64,000 nucleotides of DNA. Origin: Nocardioides panzhihuensis. Lineage in GTDB: Bacteria > Actinomycetota > Actinomycetes > Propionibacteriales > Nocardioidaceae. Positions 32,567 through 42,053 of the stretch are shown here, piece by piece. Both the position numbers and the translations under genes were made by a program. The stretch covers positions 5,357,501 through 5,421,500 of the forward strand of contig NZ_JACBZR010000001.1 of the NCBI RefSeq assembly GCF_013408335.1. The letters are read 5' to 3'. Numbering within the stretch: position 1 is the first letter of the stretch; each line of letters opens with the position of its first letter. The notes beneath the pieces were generated by a model. That model was given only the letters and a program-made list of their open reading frames with translations. It searched no databases and had not been told where the DNA came from.

Positions 32567-32622
32567 GTAGACAGCCTACACAGCCCGAGTTACATTGTCT
32601 TCATACATGTCGTCTGTCTACA
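32566..32622. promoter_or_regulatory. divergent promoter region with TGTAGACAG inverted repeat
   Basis: TGTAGACAG at 32566-32574 and CTGTCTACA at 32614-32622 are perfect inverted copies. Between them TACATTGTCTTCATACATG is AT-rich and also holds TACAT/ATGT half-sites, as in PadR operators. The second arm lies 33 bp before the MMPL start. Confidence 0.5.
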
Positions 32623-32654
32623 CGTAGCCAGACGAGTTCAAGGAGGAGACACGA

Positions 32655-34742
32655 ATGACAACACAGACGACGACCAGACCAAGCCCGCTGCGGCGGCTGG
32701 CGACCTTCTCTCAACGCCATCACTGGACCGCACTGCTGCTGTGGGTGGTCGTGCTCGTGGGCGTGACAGGGGCGGCCCAGGGCATCGGCGACGACTACCG
32801 CAACTCGTTCGACATCCCGGGCAGCCAGTCCCAGGAGATGGCCGATCTCCAGGCGAAGCACGGCGGGGCGACCGGCGACGAGGTGCGCGCGGTCATCCAC
32901 GACGAGCGCGGCTGGAACACCGACCAGCAGGCGGTGGACGAGCTGATCGCCGATCTCGCCGAGATTCCTCACGTCGAGACCGTGGAGCCGGCCGATCCGC
33001 AGCGCGGCTCGGTGAGCGAGGACGGTACGACCGCACTCGTCACGATCGTGATGGACGCCGAGGCCGGTGAGCTCCCGACCAGTGCCTACGAGCCCTTCCT
33101 CGAGATCGCGGAAGACTCGACGACCGACGATCTCCAGGTCGAGATGGCCGGCGACTCGATGCGTGAGGTGAGCGGAGGCGAGGGCGGCAGCTCGGAGGGG
33201 CTCGGGATGCTCGCCGCTCTGGTGATCATGCTCTTCATGTTCGGCTCGTTCCTGGCGGCGAGCCTGCCGCTGATCACCGCGATCTTCGCGGTCGGCACGA
33301 CCTTCGGTGTGGTCACGCTGCTGTCCCACCTGACCACGATCCCGGACTACACCGCGCCGATGCTGATGCTCGTGGGGCTCGGCGTCGGCATCGACTACGC
33401 ACTGCTGGTCTTCTCGCGCTATCGCAGCGAGCTGCTCCACGGCGCCAACCGTGAGGACGCCACCTCGACCGCGATCGACACCGCCGGCCGCTCGGTCCTG
33501 TTCGCCGGCGTCAGCGTGATCCTGGCCCTCTGCGGCCTCTACGTGCTGCAGCTGACCTCGATCCAGGGCGTCGTGCTCGGGGTCGCCCTCACCGTCCTGA
33601 TGACGATGCTCGCCGCGGTCACCCTGCTCCCGTCCCTGCTCACCCTGTTCGGCAAGCGCCTGGAGAAGTCGATACGCAAGCACGCGGCCCGCTCCGGGCG
33701 CGAGCCCGGCCGCCGCTGGCGCGCCTGGGCAGGTGGAGTCCAGCGGCATCCGTGGGCCGCGTTGATCGTCTCCATGGTCGCTCTCGGTGCCCTCGCGACC
33801 CCGGTCCTCGGCCTCCAGCTCGGCTTCGCCGACGCCGGCAACGACGACAGCTCCTCGACCACCCGGAAGGCCTACGACCTGGTGAGCGACAAGTTCGGCC
33901 CCGGTGCCAACGGCCCGCTCGTCGTCATGACCGAGGGCTCGCAGGGGCAGGCGGAAGCGGCGTACGAGAGGCTCCAGGCGCACGAAGGCGTGGCCGCGGT
34001 GACGCCGCCGCAGCCTTCGGCCGACGGCGCGGTCTACACCTCCATCGCCTTCCCGGAGACCGGCCCTCAGGACGCCGAGACCACCGAGCTGGTGAAGGAG
34101 CTGCGCGCCGACCTGGGCGACGACGTCCTCGTCGGGGGATCGACTGCGGCGCTGATCGACTACTCCGAGGCGGTCTCGAAGAAGCTGCCGCTCTTCATCG
34201 GGCTGGTGGTCGGGCTCTCCGCGCTGCTGCTGATGTGCGTCTTCCGCTCCGTCGCGGTGGCGATCAAGGCAGCGATCCTCAACCTCATCTCGATCGGCGC
34301 CTCGATGGGTGCGATGACGTACGTCTTCCAGGAGGGTCTGCTGGGGGTGGAGCCGGGGCCGATCGAGGCGTTCCTGCCGGTGATGACCTTCGCGATCGTC
34401 TTCGGTCTCTCGATGGACTACGAGGTCTTCCTGATCTCGCGGATGCGCGAGGAGTGGCTGCGCAGCGGCGACGCGCAGGAGGCGGTCCGTGAAGGGCTTG
34501 CGCACACGGGTGGCGTCATCACCGCGGCCGGCGCGATCATGGTCGTCGTCTTCGGTGCGTTCTGGTTCAGCCCGGATCGGATGCTGCAGGAGATGGGCTT
34601 CGTGATGGCGGTGGCGGTGCTGCTGGACGCGGTCGTGGTCCGGTGCCTCGTCGTGCCTGCGGTGATGCGGCTGCTCGGTGCTCGCGCATGGTGGCTGCCG
34701 CGGTGGCTCGACCGGATCCTCCCGCGGCTGCAGAACGTGTGA
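32655..34742 (+). CDS. MMPL/RND family transporter
   Basis: This 695-residue transporter has twelve predicted helices in two repeats. A large extracytoplasmic loop follows TM1 (about residues 45-180) and another follows TM7. Family motifs include GLGVGIDYALLVFSRYRSEL near residue 240 and the second-half counterpart FGLSMDYEVFLISRMREEW near residue 585. Actinobacterial MMPL proteins export lipids, siderophores or drugs using proton flux. AAGGAGGAG precedes ATG 32655. It is divergent from padR, so PadR-relieved export is the likely logic. A hairpin follows the stop. Confidence 0.92.
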   Translation: MTTQTTTRPSPLRRLATFSQRHHWTALLLWVVVLVGVTGAAQGIGDDYRNSFDIPGSQSQEMADLQAKHGGATGDEVRAVIHDERGWNTDQQAVDELIADLAEIPHVETVEPADPQRGSVSEDGTTALVTIVMDAEAGELPTSAYEPFLEIAEDSTTDDLQVEMAGDSMREVSGGEGGSSEGLGMLAALVIMLFMFGSFLAASLPLITAIFAVGTTFGVVTLLSHLTTIPDYTAPMLMLVGLGVGIDYALLVFSRYRSELLHGANREDATSTAIDTAGRSVLFAGVSVILALCGLYVLQLTSIQGVVLGVALTVLMTMLAAVTLLPSLLTLFGKRLEKSIRKHAARSGREPGRRWRAWAGGVQRHPWAALIVSMVALGALATPVLGLQLGFADAGNDDSSSTTRKAYDLVSDKFGPGANGPLVVMTEGSQGQAEAAYERLQAHEGVAAVTPPQPSADGAVYTSIAFPETGPQDAETTELVKELRADLGDDVLVGGSTAALIDYSEAVSKKLPLFIGLVVGLSALLLMCVFRSVAVAIKAAILNLISIGASMGAMTYVFQEGLLGVEPGPIEAFLPVMTFAIVFGLSMDYEVFLISRMREEWLRSGDAQEAVREGLAHTGGVITAAGAIMVVVFGAFWFSPDRMLQEMGFVMAVAVLLDAVVVRCLVVPAVMRLLGARAWWLPRWLDRILPRLQNV

Positions 34743-34746
34743 TGAA

Positions 34747-34787
34747 CGCGGAGAGATCGCGCGGGTGAACCGCGCGGTCTCTCTGCG
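34747..34787 (+). terminator. hairpin terminator after the MMPL gene
   Basis: GAGAGATCGCGCGG (34751-34764) pairs with 34770-34783 (one G-T) around GTGAA, extended by flanking CG pairs. It lies five bp after the stop. Confidence 0.7.
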
Positions 34788-34902
34788 CGGGTTCCGGACA
34801 GTTACTAAGGCGTGAAACTAATTTTCCTGCGAGCGAGGGCCAGGACGCGTACAACCGAAGCGAAGGGTCGCCACCGGCGGCCCCTGGCTTTCGGGAGTTG
34901 CC

Positions 34903-35925
34903 ATGAACGGTTTGACCTTCCGCCTGTCCAAAGTCCGCCTCGCGGTCTCCCTCACATCCATCGCCCTTCTCGGCGCCGGCCTGGCCGTCGCCCCCGGCTC
35001 CCCAGCCTCCGCGGCTGGGGAGTCGTACGTCGCGCTCGGCGACTCCTACTCCTCCGGAGTCGGCACCCGCAGCTATCTCAGTGACGGCTCCGCCTGTAAA
35101 CGGTCGACCCTGGCGTACCCGAGCCTGGTCGCCGCGGCGAAGAGCTACAGCCTCAACTTCCGCGCCTGCTCGGGCGCAGTCGTCGCCGACGTCACGAACA
35201 GCCAGCTCAGCGCCCTGTCCAGCTCCACCCGCTATGTGACCATCTCGGTCGGTGGCAACGATGCCGGCTTCGCGGACGTGATCACCGAGTGTGCCCTTCC
35301 CGCCTGGGCGAGCGACTGTGCGGGCGCGGTCGCGGGGGCGCAGAACTACATCCGCAGCACGCTCCCCGGCAGCCTCGGGACGCTCTACTCCCGGATCCGG
35401 TCGGCCGCGCCCAATGCGAAGGTGGTGGTCGTGGGCTATCCGAAGCTGTTCATGGGCGAGGACTGCAACGCCTTCACCTGGTTCAGCCCGCAGGACGAGG
35501 CGATCCTCAACGACACCGCTGTGCTCCTCAACAACACCACCGCCTCGCGCGCGAGCACCGCCGGATTCGGCTTCGTGAACCCGATCAGCCGGTTCACCGG
35601 ACACGCCGTCTGTGACGACGTCGAGTGGGTCAACGGGCTCTCCAACCCGATCGAGGAGTCCTACCATGCCAACGCAGCCGGCCACCGCGACGGCTACACG
35701 CCTCTGGTGAGCTCTCCGCTCACCGGCGCCGCGGTCACCGCGACCCCGGCACTGGTCGACGCCGCCGAGGCGACCGGCTCCGCACAGGCCGCCAAGCAGC
35801 GGAAGTACGCCGCGCTCGACCGTCACATCGAGCCGAAGGTGTTCCAGCCGCCGACCCGTGAACGTCTGCAGAAGCTCGCGGACCAGCGCGGGGTGGATCT
35901 GGACGCCTGGCTGGCGACGCACTGA
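34903..35925 (+). CDS. secreted SGNH/GDSL hydrolase (lipase/esterase)
   Basis: This 340-residue protein has a signal peptide (hydrophobic residues 11-37, cleavage near PASAAG). An SGNH hydrolase domain follows: ALGDSYSSGVG with the catalytic Ser (about residue 48), SVGGNDAGF (about 118), and the His in SYHANAAGHRDG near residue 261. Six cysteines are placed as in the Streptomyces extracellular lipase group, consistent with three disulfides. About 80 residues follow the catalytic His, forming a basic helical tail. Probable role: extracellular lipid or ester breakdown. ATG 34903 lacks a strong Shine-Dalgarno. Confidence 0.9.
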   Translation: MNGLTFRLSKVRLAVSLTSIALLGAGLAVAPGSPASAAGESYVALGDSYSSGVGTRSYLSDGSACKRSTLAYPSLVAAAKSYSLNFRACSGAVVADVTNSQLSALSSSTRYVTISVGGNDAGFADVITECALPAWASDCAGAVAGAQNYIRSTLPGSLGTLYSRIRSAAPNAKVVVVGYPKLFMGEDCNAFTWFSPQDEAILNDTAVLLNNTTASRASTAGFGFVNPISRFTGHAVCDDVEWVNGLSNPIEESYHANAAGHRDGYTPLVSSPLTGAAVTATPALVDAAEATGSAQAAKQRKYAALDRHIEPKVFQPPTRERLQKLADQRGVDLDAWLATH

Positions 35926-35933
35926 GCGAATTC

Positions 35934-35981
35934 GGTTGTGAGGCCGAGCGTGGCGCACCGGCCACTCTCGGCTTCACAACC
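35934..35981 (+). terminator. 21-bp stem-loop terminator
   Basis: The arms at 35934-35954 and 35961-35981 pair with two imperfect positions around GCACCG, immediately after the lipase stop. Confidence 0.75.
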
Positions 35982-36024
35982 TCCGCGTAGGAGGCGTGTA
36001 ACCCAATCTTGGGGGCGAGGCTGA

Positions 36025-36030
36025 TAGAAC
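36025..36030 (+). promoter_or_regulatory. weak -10 element TAGAAC before the PBP gene
   Basis: TAGAAC plus six bases leads to ATG 36037. It lacks the final T, so this is the least convincing of the leaderless candidates. Confidence 0.3.
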
Positions 36031-36036
36031 CGTCCC

Positions 36037-37923
36037 ATGCGAGTATCCCGGGGCATCGCGGCCCTTGCTGTTGCTTTACCGCTGCTTGCTGCCTGCGGCG
36101 AGGCCGAGGAGCCGGGTCCGAGCATGTCGACCCTGACCACGGCCCTGGAGAGCGGCACGTTCACGAAGGTCGACTTCGTCGCGAAGACCGACGCCGACGC
36201 CGTCGCCGCCGACTACAGCGATCTGACCGGCAACCTGTTCGGGAAGCTCGGAGCGCCAGACGTGTCCGCGACCAAGCCGACCTTCACCGGCGAGGGCACC
36301 GACAGCGCGAAGTCGACGCTCACCTGGGCGTGGGGCCTGCCGGGTGGTCGGTGGACCTACGAGTCGGAGGTGGAGCTCCGCAAGACCGGTGAGAAGTGGG
36401 AGTTCGTCTGGGAGCCGACAGTCGTCGCCCCGGCGCTTGCCGAAGGACGCAGCCTGCATGTCGAGACCGTCCACCAGCAGCGGGGCGAGATCCGGAGCAC
36501 GTCGGGAGCGACCCTGGTCGCCGATCGGCCGGTCGTCACGGTGGGCATCGACAAGACTCTGATCGACCCGGTGGCCGCGCCTGCGGCCGCGCGGGACGTC
36601 GCCGCGATCGTCGGCATCAATCCGAAGCGTTACGCCAAGCGCGTCAAGGCGGCCGGGGACAAGGCGTTCGTCGAGGCGCTCTCGATCCGCAAGCCGATGA
36701 TGACGAAGGCGAAGGCTGCCGAGATCGCCAAGATCAAGGGTGCCGCCATGCTCAATCGGACCCTCCCGCTCGGCCCGACCAAGGAGTTCGCCTCGCCGGT
36801 CGTCGGCATCGTCGGTGAGGTGACGGCCGAGATGATGAAGAAGAAGCCCGGGACCTACCTTCCGGGCGATCTCGCCGGCCTCTCCGGACTGCAGGCGCGC
36901 TACGACGGGCAGCTGCGGGGGAAGCCCGGGCTGCAGGTCGCGGTCCTCGGTGACGAGGGTGAGGTGCTCAAGAAGCTCTACAGCACGGACCCGATCGACG
37001 GGAAGCCGCTGGCCGTCACGCTCGACGCGCGGCTGCAGAAGAGCGCCGAGAAGATCCTGAAGCGGGTCGAGCCCGAGAGCGCGCTGGTCGCGATCCGGCC
37101 CAGCGACGGCGCCGTGCTGGTCGCCGCCAACGGCGCGGACAACAAGATGAACCTGGCGACCTTCGGCCAGGCCGCTCCGGGATCGACCTTCAAGGCGGCG
37201 ACCACGCTGGCCATGCTGCGCAAGGGACTCAGTCCCAAGAGCCAGGTCAAGTGCCCCGCCAAGGCCACCATCGACGGCAAGACGTTCAAGAACGACTCGT
37301 GGTACCCGCAGTCCGGCTTGGGGGAGATCACGCTCGCGCACGCCGTCGCCGAGTCCTGCAACACCGCGATGGTCGGCGCGGCGGACGAGATCGGCCACGC
37401 CGAGATCGCCTCGGCCGCCGCCTCGCTGGGCTTCGGCATCGACCGCGACGCCGGCTTCGCCTCCTACTTCGGCCAGATCCCCGAGCCCGCAGGCGAGACC
37501 GAGCACGCCGCCGACCTGATCGGCCAGGGCAAGGTGCTCGCCTCGCCGCTGGTGATGGCCTCGGTCATCGGCTCCATCCAGGCCGGCCACACCGTGGTCC
37601 CGAACCTCGTCGAGGGCCAGGTTGCCAAGCCGTCGGGCGTGGAGCCGCTCGCCGCGGCGGAGGCCGACCAGCTGCGTACGATCTTCCGTGGCGTGGTCAC
37701 CGACGGCACCGGCAGGGGCCTGGCCGACGTGCCGGGCAAACCGGTGATCGCCAAGACCGGCACCGCGGAGTTCGACCGCAACGGCAAGCGTCTGACCCAC
37801 ACCTGGATGATCGCCGCGCAGGGTGACCTGGCGGTGGCCGTCTACGTCGACGAGGGTGAGAACGGCGCGTCCACGTCGGGCCCGCTCGTCGAGGCGTTCC
37901 TGCGGATGGCCAACGAGCGCTAG
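36037..37923 (+). CDS. penicillin-binding lipoprotein (class B-like transpeptidase)
   Basis: This 628-residue protein has a lipobox (LLAAC, Cys20), an N-terminal NTF2-like MecA_N domain (about residues 30-135) and a PBP dimerisation region. The transpeptidase domain has all three active-site motifs: STFK in AAPGSTFKA near residue 384, SCN in AVAESCNTA near 439, and KTGTAEF near 573. It should cross-link peptidoglycan outside the membrane and bind beta-lactams. Anchoring by lipidation instead of a transmembrane helix is unusual for class B PBPs but known for MecA_N-containing actinobacterial members. It is monocistronic, with a hairpin after the stop. Confidence 0.9.
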   Translation: MRVSRGIAALAVALPLLAACGEAEEPGPSMSTLTTALESGTFTKVDFVAKTDADAVAADYSDLTGNLFGKLGAPDVSATKPTFTGEGTDSAKSTLTWAWGLPGGRWTYESEVELRKTGEKWEFVWEPTVVAPALAEGRSLHVETVHQQRGEIRSTSGATLVADRPVVTVGIDKTLIDPVAAPAAARDVAAIVGINPKRYAKRVKAAGDKAFVEALSIRKPMMTKAKAAEIAKIKGAAMLNRTLPLGPTKEFASPVVGIVGEVTAEMMKKKPGTYLPGDLAGLSGLQARYDGQLRGKPGLQVAVLGDEGEVLKKLYSTDPIDGKPLAVTLDARLQKSAEKILKRVEPESALVAIRPSDGAVLVAANGADNKMNLATFGQAAPGSTFKAATTLAMLRKGLSPKSQVKCPAKATIDGKTFKNDSWYPQSGLGEITLAHAVAESCNTAMVGAADEIGHAEIASAAASLGFGIDRDAGFASYFGQIPEPAGETEHAADLIGQGKVLASPLVMASVIGSIQAGHTVVPNLVEGQVAKPSGVEPLAAAEADQLRTIFRGVVTDGTGRGLADVPGKPVIAKTGTAEFDRNGKRLTHTWMIAAQGDLAVAVYVDEGENGASTSGPLVEAFLRMANER

Positions 37924-37937
37924 GCGGACCAAATGAG

Positions 37938-37967
37938 ATGTGGCCCGGCCGTGAGGCCGGGCCACAT
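37938..37967 (+). terminator. rho-independent-like terminator
   Basis: ATGTGGCCCGGCC (37938-37950) pairs perfectly with 37955-37967 around GTGA, followed by TCAATTC. The remaining 214 bp up to the flotillin gene show no feature. Confidence 0.8.
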
Positions 37968-38181
37968 TCAATTCCCTCGGTGTCCCTCTACCGACGGGGG
38001 GAACAGTAGAGAGGTCAAGGGGCGAGCCTGGCGGCCTTTCGGCCGCGAGGCCCGGTCGAGGCTTGGAAGTGCTCCCTCCCTACGTCGACGTGGATACATA
38101 ACCAGACATGTTCCTGGCTGTCACGTCAATGTCCCTTTTCAACAGGATTGGTGACCGGGGTGTTGGCAAGGTGTGGATCGG

Positions 38182-39693
38182 TCAGCTCGGCAGTTCGGCG
38201 GAGGGAGCCGCCGCGGAGCCGTTCTCGCCGTTGGGGGACGCCGCCTTGCGGAGCATCGATCCGAGGTCGATGCCGGTCGTGGTCTTGAGCATGGCGAGGG
38301 TCTGGACGACGTTGTCGTTGACCTGCTTCGGGATGGCGCCGGCGCCGTCGGTGGAGAGCACGGTGAGGTTGTCGATGGCGCTGATCGGCGCGGCGACCTC
38401 CTTGGCGACCCGCGGCAGGACCTCGATGAGCATCTGCAGCACGGCAGCGTCGTTGTAGGACTCGAACGCCGAGGCCCGCTTCTCCATCGCTTCCGCCTCG
38501 GCCTGGCCGATGGCCAGCGTGGCGGCAGCGCTCGCCTCACCCTCGGCCCGGGTCGCCTCGGCGCCCGCAAGACGCAGCGACTTCTGCGCTTCACCGCGCT
38601 TGGCGCCCTCGATGGCCTCGGCCTCGGCCAGCGCGGCGCGGCGGGCCTTCTCCGCCTCACCGCTGAGTCTGGCCTGCTCGGCGTCGGCCTCGGCTGCGGC
38701 AATGGTGGCCGCCTTGCGGGCCTCTGCCGCGGCGATCTCGGAGCTGCGGCGAGCCTCTGCCTCCTGCTCGACGCGGTAGCGCTCGGCGTCGGCGGGCTTG
38801 CGGACCTGCGTCTCGAGCTGGCGCTCGGTCAGCGCCGCCTGATGCACGGCGACCTTCTCCTGCTCGGTGAGGATGGCCTGGTCGCGGTCGGCCTGCGCGA
38901 GCGGCCCGGCGGCAGCGGCGGTGGCGGTGGCGGCGTCGGTCTCGGCCTTGATCTCGGCCTGCTTGAGAGCGAGAGCGCGCTGAGCGATCGCGATCTCCTC
39001 CTCGGCCTTGATGCGGGCCTGCTCGGCGGCACGCCGGGCCTCCGCCTCGGCGATCGAGGCCGCCTGGGTGATGCGGGCGGCCTCGGGTCGACCGAGGTTG
39101 GCGAGGTAGGAGCCGTCGTCGGTGACATCCTGGATCTGGAAGGTGTCCAGGATCAGGCCCTGGCCGGTGAGCGAGGACTCGGACTCGTCGGCGACCCGCT
39201 GGGCGAACGCGGCCCGGTCACGGATGATCTGCTCGACGGTCAGGCCGCCCACGATCGAGCGCAGCGCACCGGCGAGCACCTCCTGCGTGAAGGGCTCGAT
39301 CTCCTCCTGCTGGGAGAGGAACCGCTGGGCGGACAGGCGGATCTGGTCTGCGTTGCCGCCCACCTTCACGATCGCGACACCCTCGAGGTTGAGCTTGATG
39401 CCCTGCCCGGAGACCGCGCCGCGGATCTGGACCGAGATCCGGCGCGAGGAGAGGTCCATCGTCGCCAGCTTCTGGACGAACGGGACCACGAAGACGCCGC
39501 CGCCGAGCACGACCTTCTGGCCCGAGAGGTCGGTGGTGAGCTGGCCGGTCTCCGGGTTCAGGACCGCCTTGCCCTTGCGGCCGGTGACGATGAAGGCCTG
39601 GTTGGGTCCGGCGACCTTGTAGCGGCTGGTGACCAGCAGGAGAAGCAGGATGAGAAGTACGACGAGGCCGGCAATCGACACCAGCAGTTCCAT
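38182..39693 (-). CDS. flotillin/SPFH-domain protein
   Basis: This 503-residue membrane scaffold protein has an N-terminal hydrophobic helix (LVSIAGLVVLLILLLLLV), an SPFH/Band 7 domain at about residues 30-200, and an Ala/Glu-rich coiled coil from about 210 to 420 (repeats such as AEAEARRAAEQARIKAEEE). The C-terminus is Gly/Ala-rich. It resembles FloT/YuaG, which organises membrane microdomains. The upstream gene on the same strand encodes an NfeD-like partner, the usual flotillin companion, ending 15 bp before this start. GTG/ATG choice is settled by the hydrophobic N-terminus. Confidence 0.92.
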   Translation of the reverse strand: MELLVSIAGLVVLLILLLLLVTSRYKVAGPNQAFIVTGRKGKAVLNPETGQLTTDLSGQKVVLGGGVFVVPFVQKLATMDLSSRRISVQIRGAVSGQGIKLNLEGVAIVKVGGNADQIRLSAQRFLSQQEEIEPFTQEVLAGALRSIVGGLTVEQIIRDRAAFAQRVADESESSLTGQGLILDTFQIQDVTDDGSYLANLGRPEAARITQAASIAEAEARRAAEQARIKAEEEIAIAQRALALKQAEIKAETDAATATAAAAGPLAQADRDQAILTEQEKVAVHQAALTERQLETQVRKPADAERYRVEQEAEARRSSEIAAAEARKAATIAAAEADAEQARLSGEAEKARRAALAEAEAIEGAKRGEAQKSLRLAGAEATRAEGEASAAATLAIGQAEAEAMEKRASAFESYNDAAVLQMLIEVLPRVAKEVAAPISAIDNLTVLSTDGAGAIPKQVNDNVVQTLAMLKTTTGIDLGSMLRKAASPNGENGSAAAPSAELPS

Positions 39694-39708
39694 GGGGACC
39701 CCTTCAGG

Positions 39709-40239
39709 TCAGGAGGTGATCTCGCGCCAGGTCGGCGCGACGGTGACTGCCGTCGGGGAGAGGACGCCGGTCACGTGCACCGCGGTGCCGGGGGTGATCT
39801 CCTCCTGGTCGTCGGGGGCCTTGGCGTTGTAGGTCACCGTGTGGCCCCCGAGGGCGACCCGAACCACGCCGAACCCACCCGCCGGGATCGTGGTGATGAC
39901 AGCAGCGTCCAGACCGACGGCGGCGTCCCCCGAAGGTGCCGCGTCGGTGTTCTCTTCCTTCAGCAGGCGGGTCAGCCACAGCGCGAACCAGGCGAAGAGC
40001 GCTCCGACGACAGAGCCGGCCAGGATGGCGGGCAGCAGGGTCAGCGCCAGCGGGCCGTGGGCGATGGCTCCGCCGAACCCGAACGCCGACACGAATCCGG
40101 CCAGGGCCGCGGTCGAGAACCAGTCGCTCTCCAGCCAGTCCAGCAGGCCGCCGAGGAAGCCGTCGAGCAGATCGCCGATCACCAGCGACACGAGCAGGAG
40201 GCCCAGCCCGACGGCTCCGATGATCAGGAACGTCGTCAC
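39709..40239 (-). CDS. NfeD-like membrane protein, flotillin partner
   Basis: This 176-residue protein has about three hydrophobic segments in the first 90 residues and a C-terminal OB-fold-like domain (GFGVVRVALGGHTVTYNAKA, then GTAVHVTGVLSPTAVTVAP). That is the layout of YuaF/short NfeD proteins that pair with flotillins. The start was reassigned: GGAGG (minus strand of 40245-40249) lies five bases before GTG 40239, so translation begins VTTFLIIGAVG rather than at the TTG 40257. It is co-transcribed with the flotillin gene. Confidence 0.82.
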   Translation of the reverse strand: MTTFLIIGAVGLGLLLVSLVIGDLLDGFLGGLLDWLESDWFSTAALAGFVSAFGFGGAIAHGPLALTLLPAILAGSVVGALFAWFALWLTRLLKEENTDAAPSGDAAVGLDAAVITTIPAGGFGVVRVALGGHTVTYNAKAPDDQEEITPGTAVHVTGVLSPTAVTVAPTWREITS

Positions 40240-40383
40240 ACAGTCCTCCACACTCAACAGCAGTCTAGGCGGACCTTATCCACCTATCTGGGGCCTGTCT
40301 GCGCTTTTGTGCACGTGGCCGAAAAGGTGTGCCCGGCTCGCCCTCCGCAGAGGATGGGCCGGGCACACCAAAGGTGGCTCAGG

Positions 40384-41199
<816 letters not shown>

Positions 41200-41354
41200 G
41201 ACTCTCCTTTGAACCCGGTTCGATGTCGAGGGGCCGGGCACTTCCAGAAGCCGGCCTGCGGAACAACCTGTCCCCGAAGTTAAGAAGCACGTTATGAACC
41301 CAGCCCTCATCCCACAAACTGGGTATGGGAGGCGTCAACGCACGCAGACGCGCG

Positions 41355-42044
41355 CTACTCGAAGCACCAGAGCAGAAGCTCGGTCGGTACGCCGGCGCTG
41401 ATCGTGAACTCCGGCGGCAGGTCGTCGCCGGCGGTCACCTCGAAGGCGTCGCCGGCGGTGAGCGGCTCGGCCATGCCGCTGCGCAGGAGGGCACCGGAGG
41501 CGATGTGGAGGTGGCGTAGCCGGGCCTCGGGAAGAGTGATCTCGGACGGGCCGTTGGTGCCGATGCGAGCGACGTACAGCGTCCCTGCGGGCAGTGACAC
41601 GGCCTCGGCCCACTCACCCTCGCGCGGGGCGACGTCGTGGACGACGTACGCCGGCGCGCCGGTGCTGCCGGCGATCCAGACCTGGATGAACCGGGTGCTG
41701 GAGGCCGTGGCGAACTCCGAGTGGTCGACGCCGTCACCGGTGGTGAAGACACCGACCTGGCCGGGGGAGACGGTGCCCGTGGCCCCGGTCGAGTCGGTGT
41801 GGGTCACCTCGCCTGACAACGGCCAGGTGACGATCGAGACACCGGCATGGTGATGGGTGTCGAACCCCTCACCGTTGCGCAGCAGGTGCTCGTCGTACGT
41901 CACGATCGGGCCGAAGCCGATGCGGTCGGGGTCGTAGTGGGGGCCGAACGAGTAGGTGTGCCAGGTTATTTTTCCTGGTCTGAGGCCGGGTGGACGCTCT
42001 GTGAATCGGGCGGTTCCTCGGCGGATCTGGGAAGTCACAGTCAT
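41355..42044 (-). CDS. pirin family protein
   Basis: This 229-residue bicupin resembles pirins (YhhW-like). Metal-binding histidines lie in GEGFDTHHHAGVSIVTWPLSGEVTHTD near residues 60-85, preceded by TYSFGPHYDPDRIGFG. The C-terminal cupin (GDAFEVTAGDDLPPEFT) is degenerate, as is usual. Some pirins are quercetin dioxygenases and others regulators; the role here is unknown. ATG 42044 lies nine bp from the start codon of the divergent GH1 gene. The frame continues upstream to 43280 as an antisense shadow of that gene. Confidence 0.85.
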   Translation of the reverse strand: MTVTSQIRRGTARFTERPPGLRPGKITWHTYSFGPHYDPDRIGFGPIVTYDEHLLRNGEGFDTHHHAGVSIVTWPLSGEVTHTDSTGATGTVSPGQVGVFTTGDGVDHSEFATASSTRFIQVWIAGSTGAPAYVVHDVAPREGEWAEAVSLPAGTLYVARIGTNGPSEITLPEARLRHLHIASGALLRSGMAEPLTAGDAFEVTAGDDLPPEFTISAGVPTELLLWCFE

Positions 42045-42047
42045 GAT
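42042..42047 (+). promoter_or_regulatory. -10 element CATGAT for the GH1-like gene
   Basis: CATGAT plus six bases leads to GTG 42054. Its CAT is at the same time the complement of the pirin start codon. Confidence 0.4.
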
Positions 42048-42053
42048 TGTGCC

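Noticed and set aside
32601..34505. 634-codon minus-strand frame opposite the MMPL gene
   Set aside because: The plus-strand MMPL motifs are clear and the minus-strand translation is compositionally biased.
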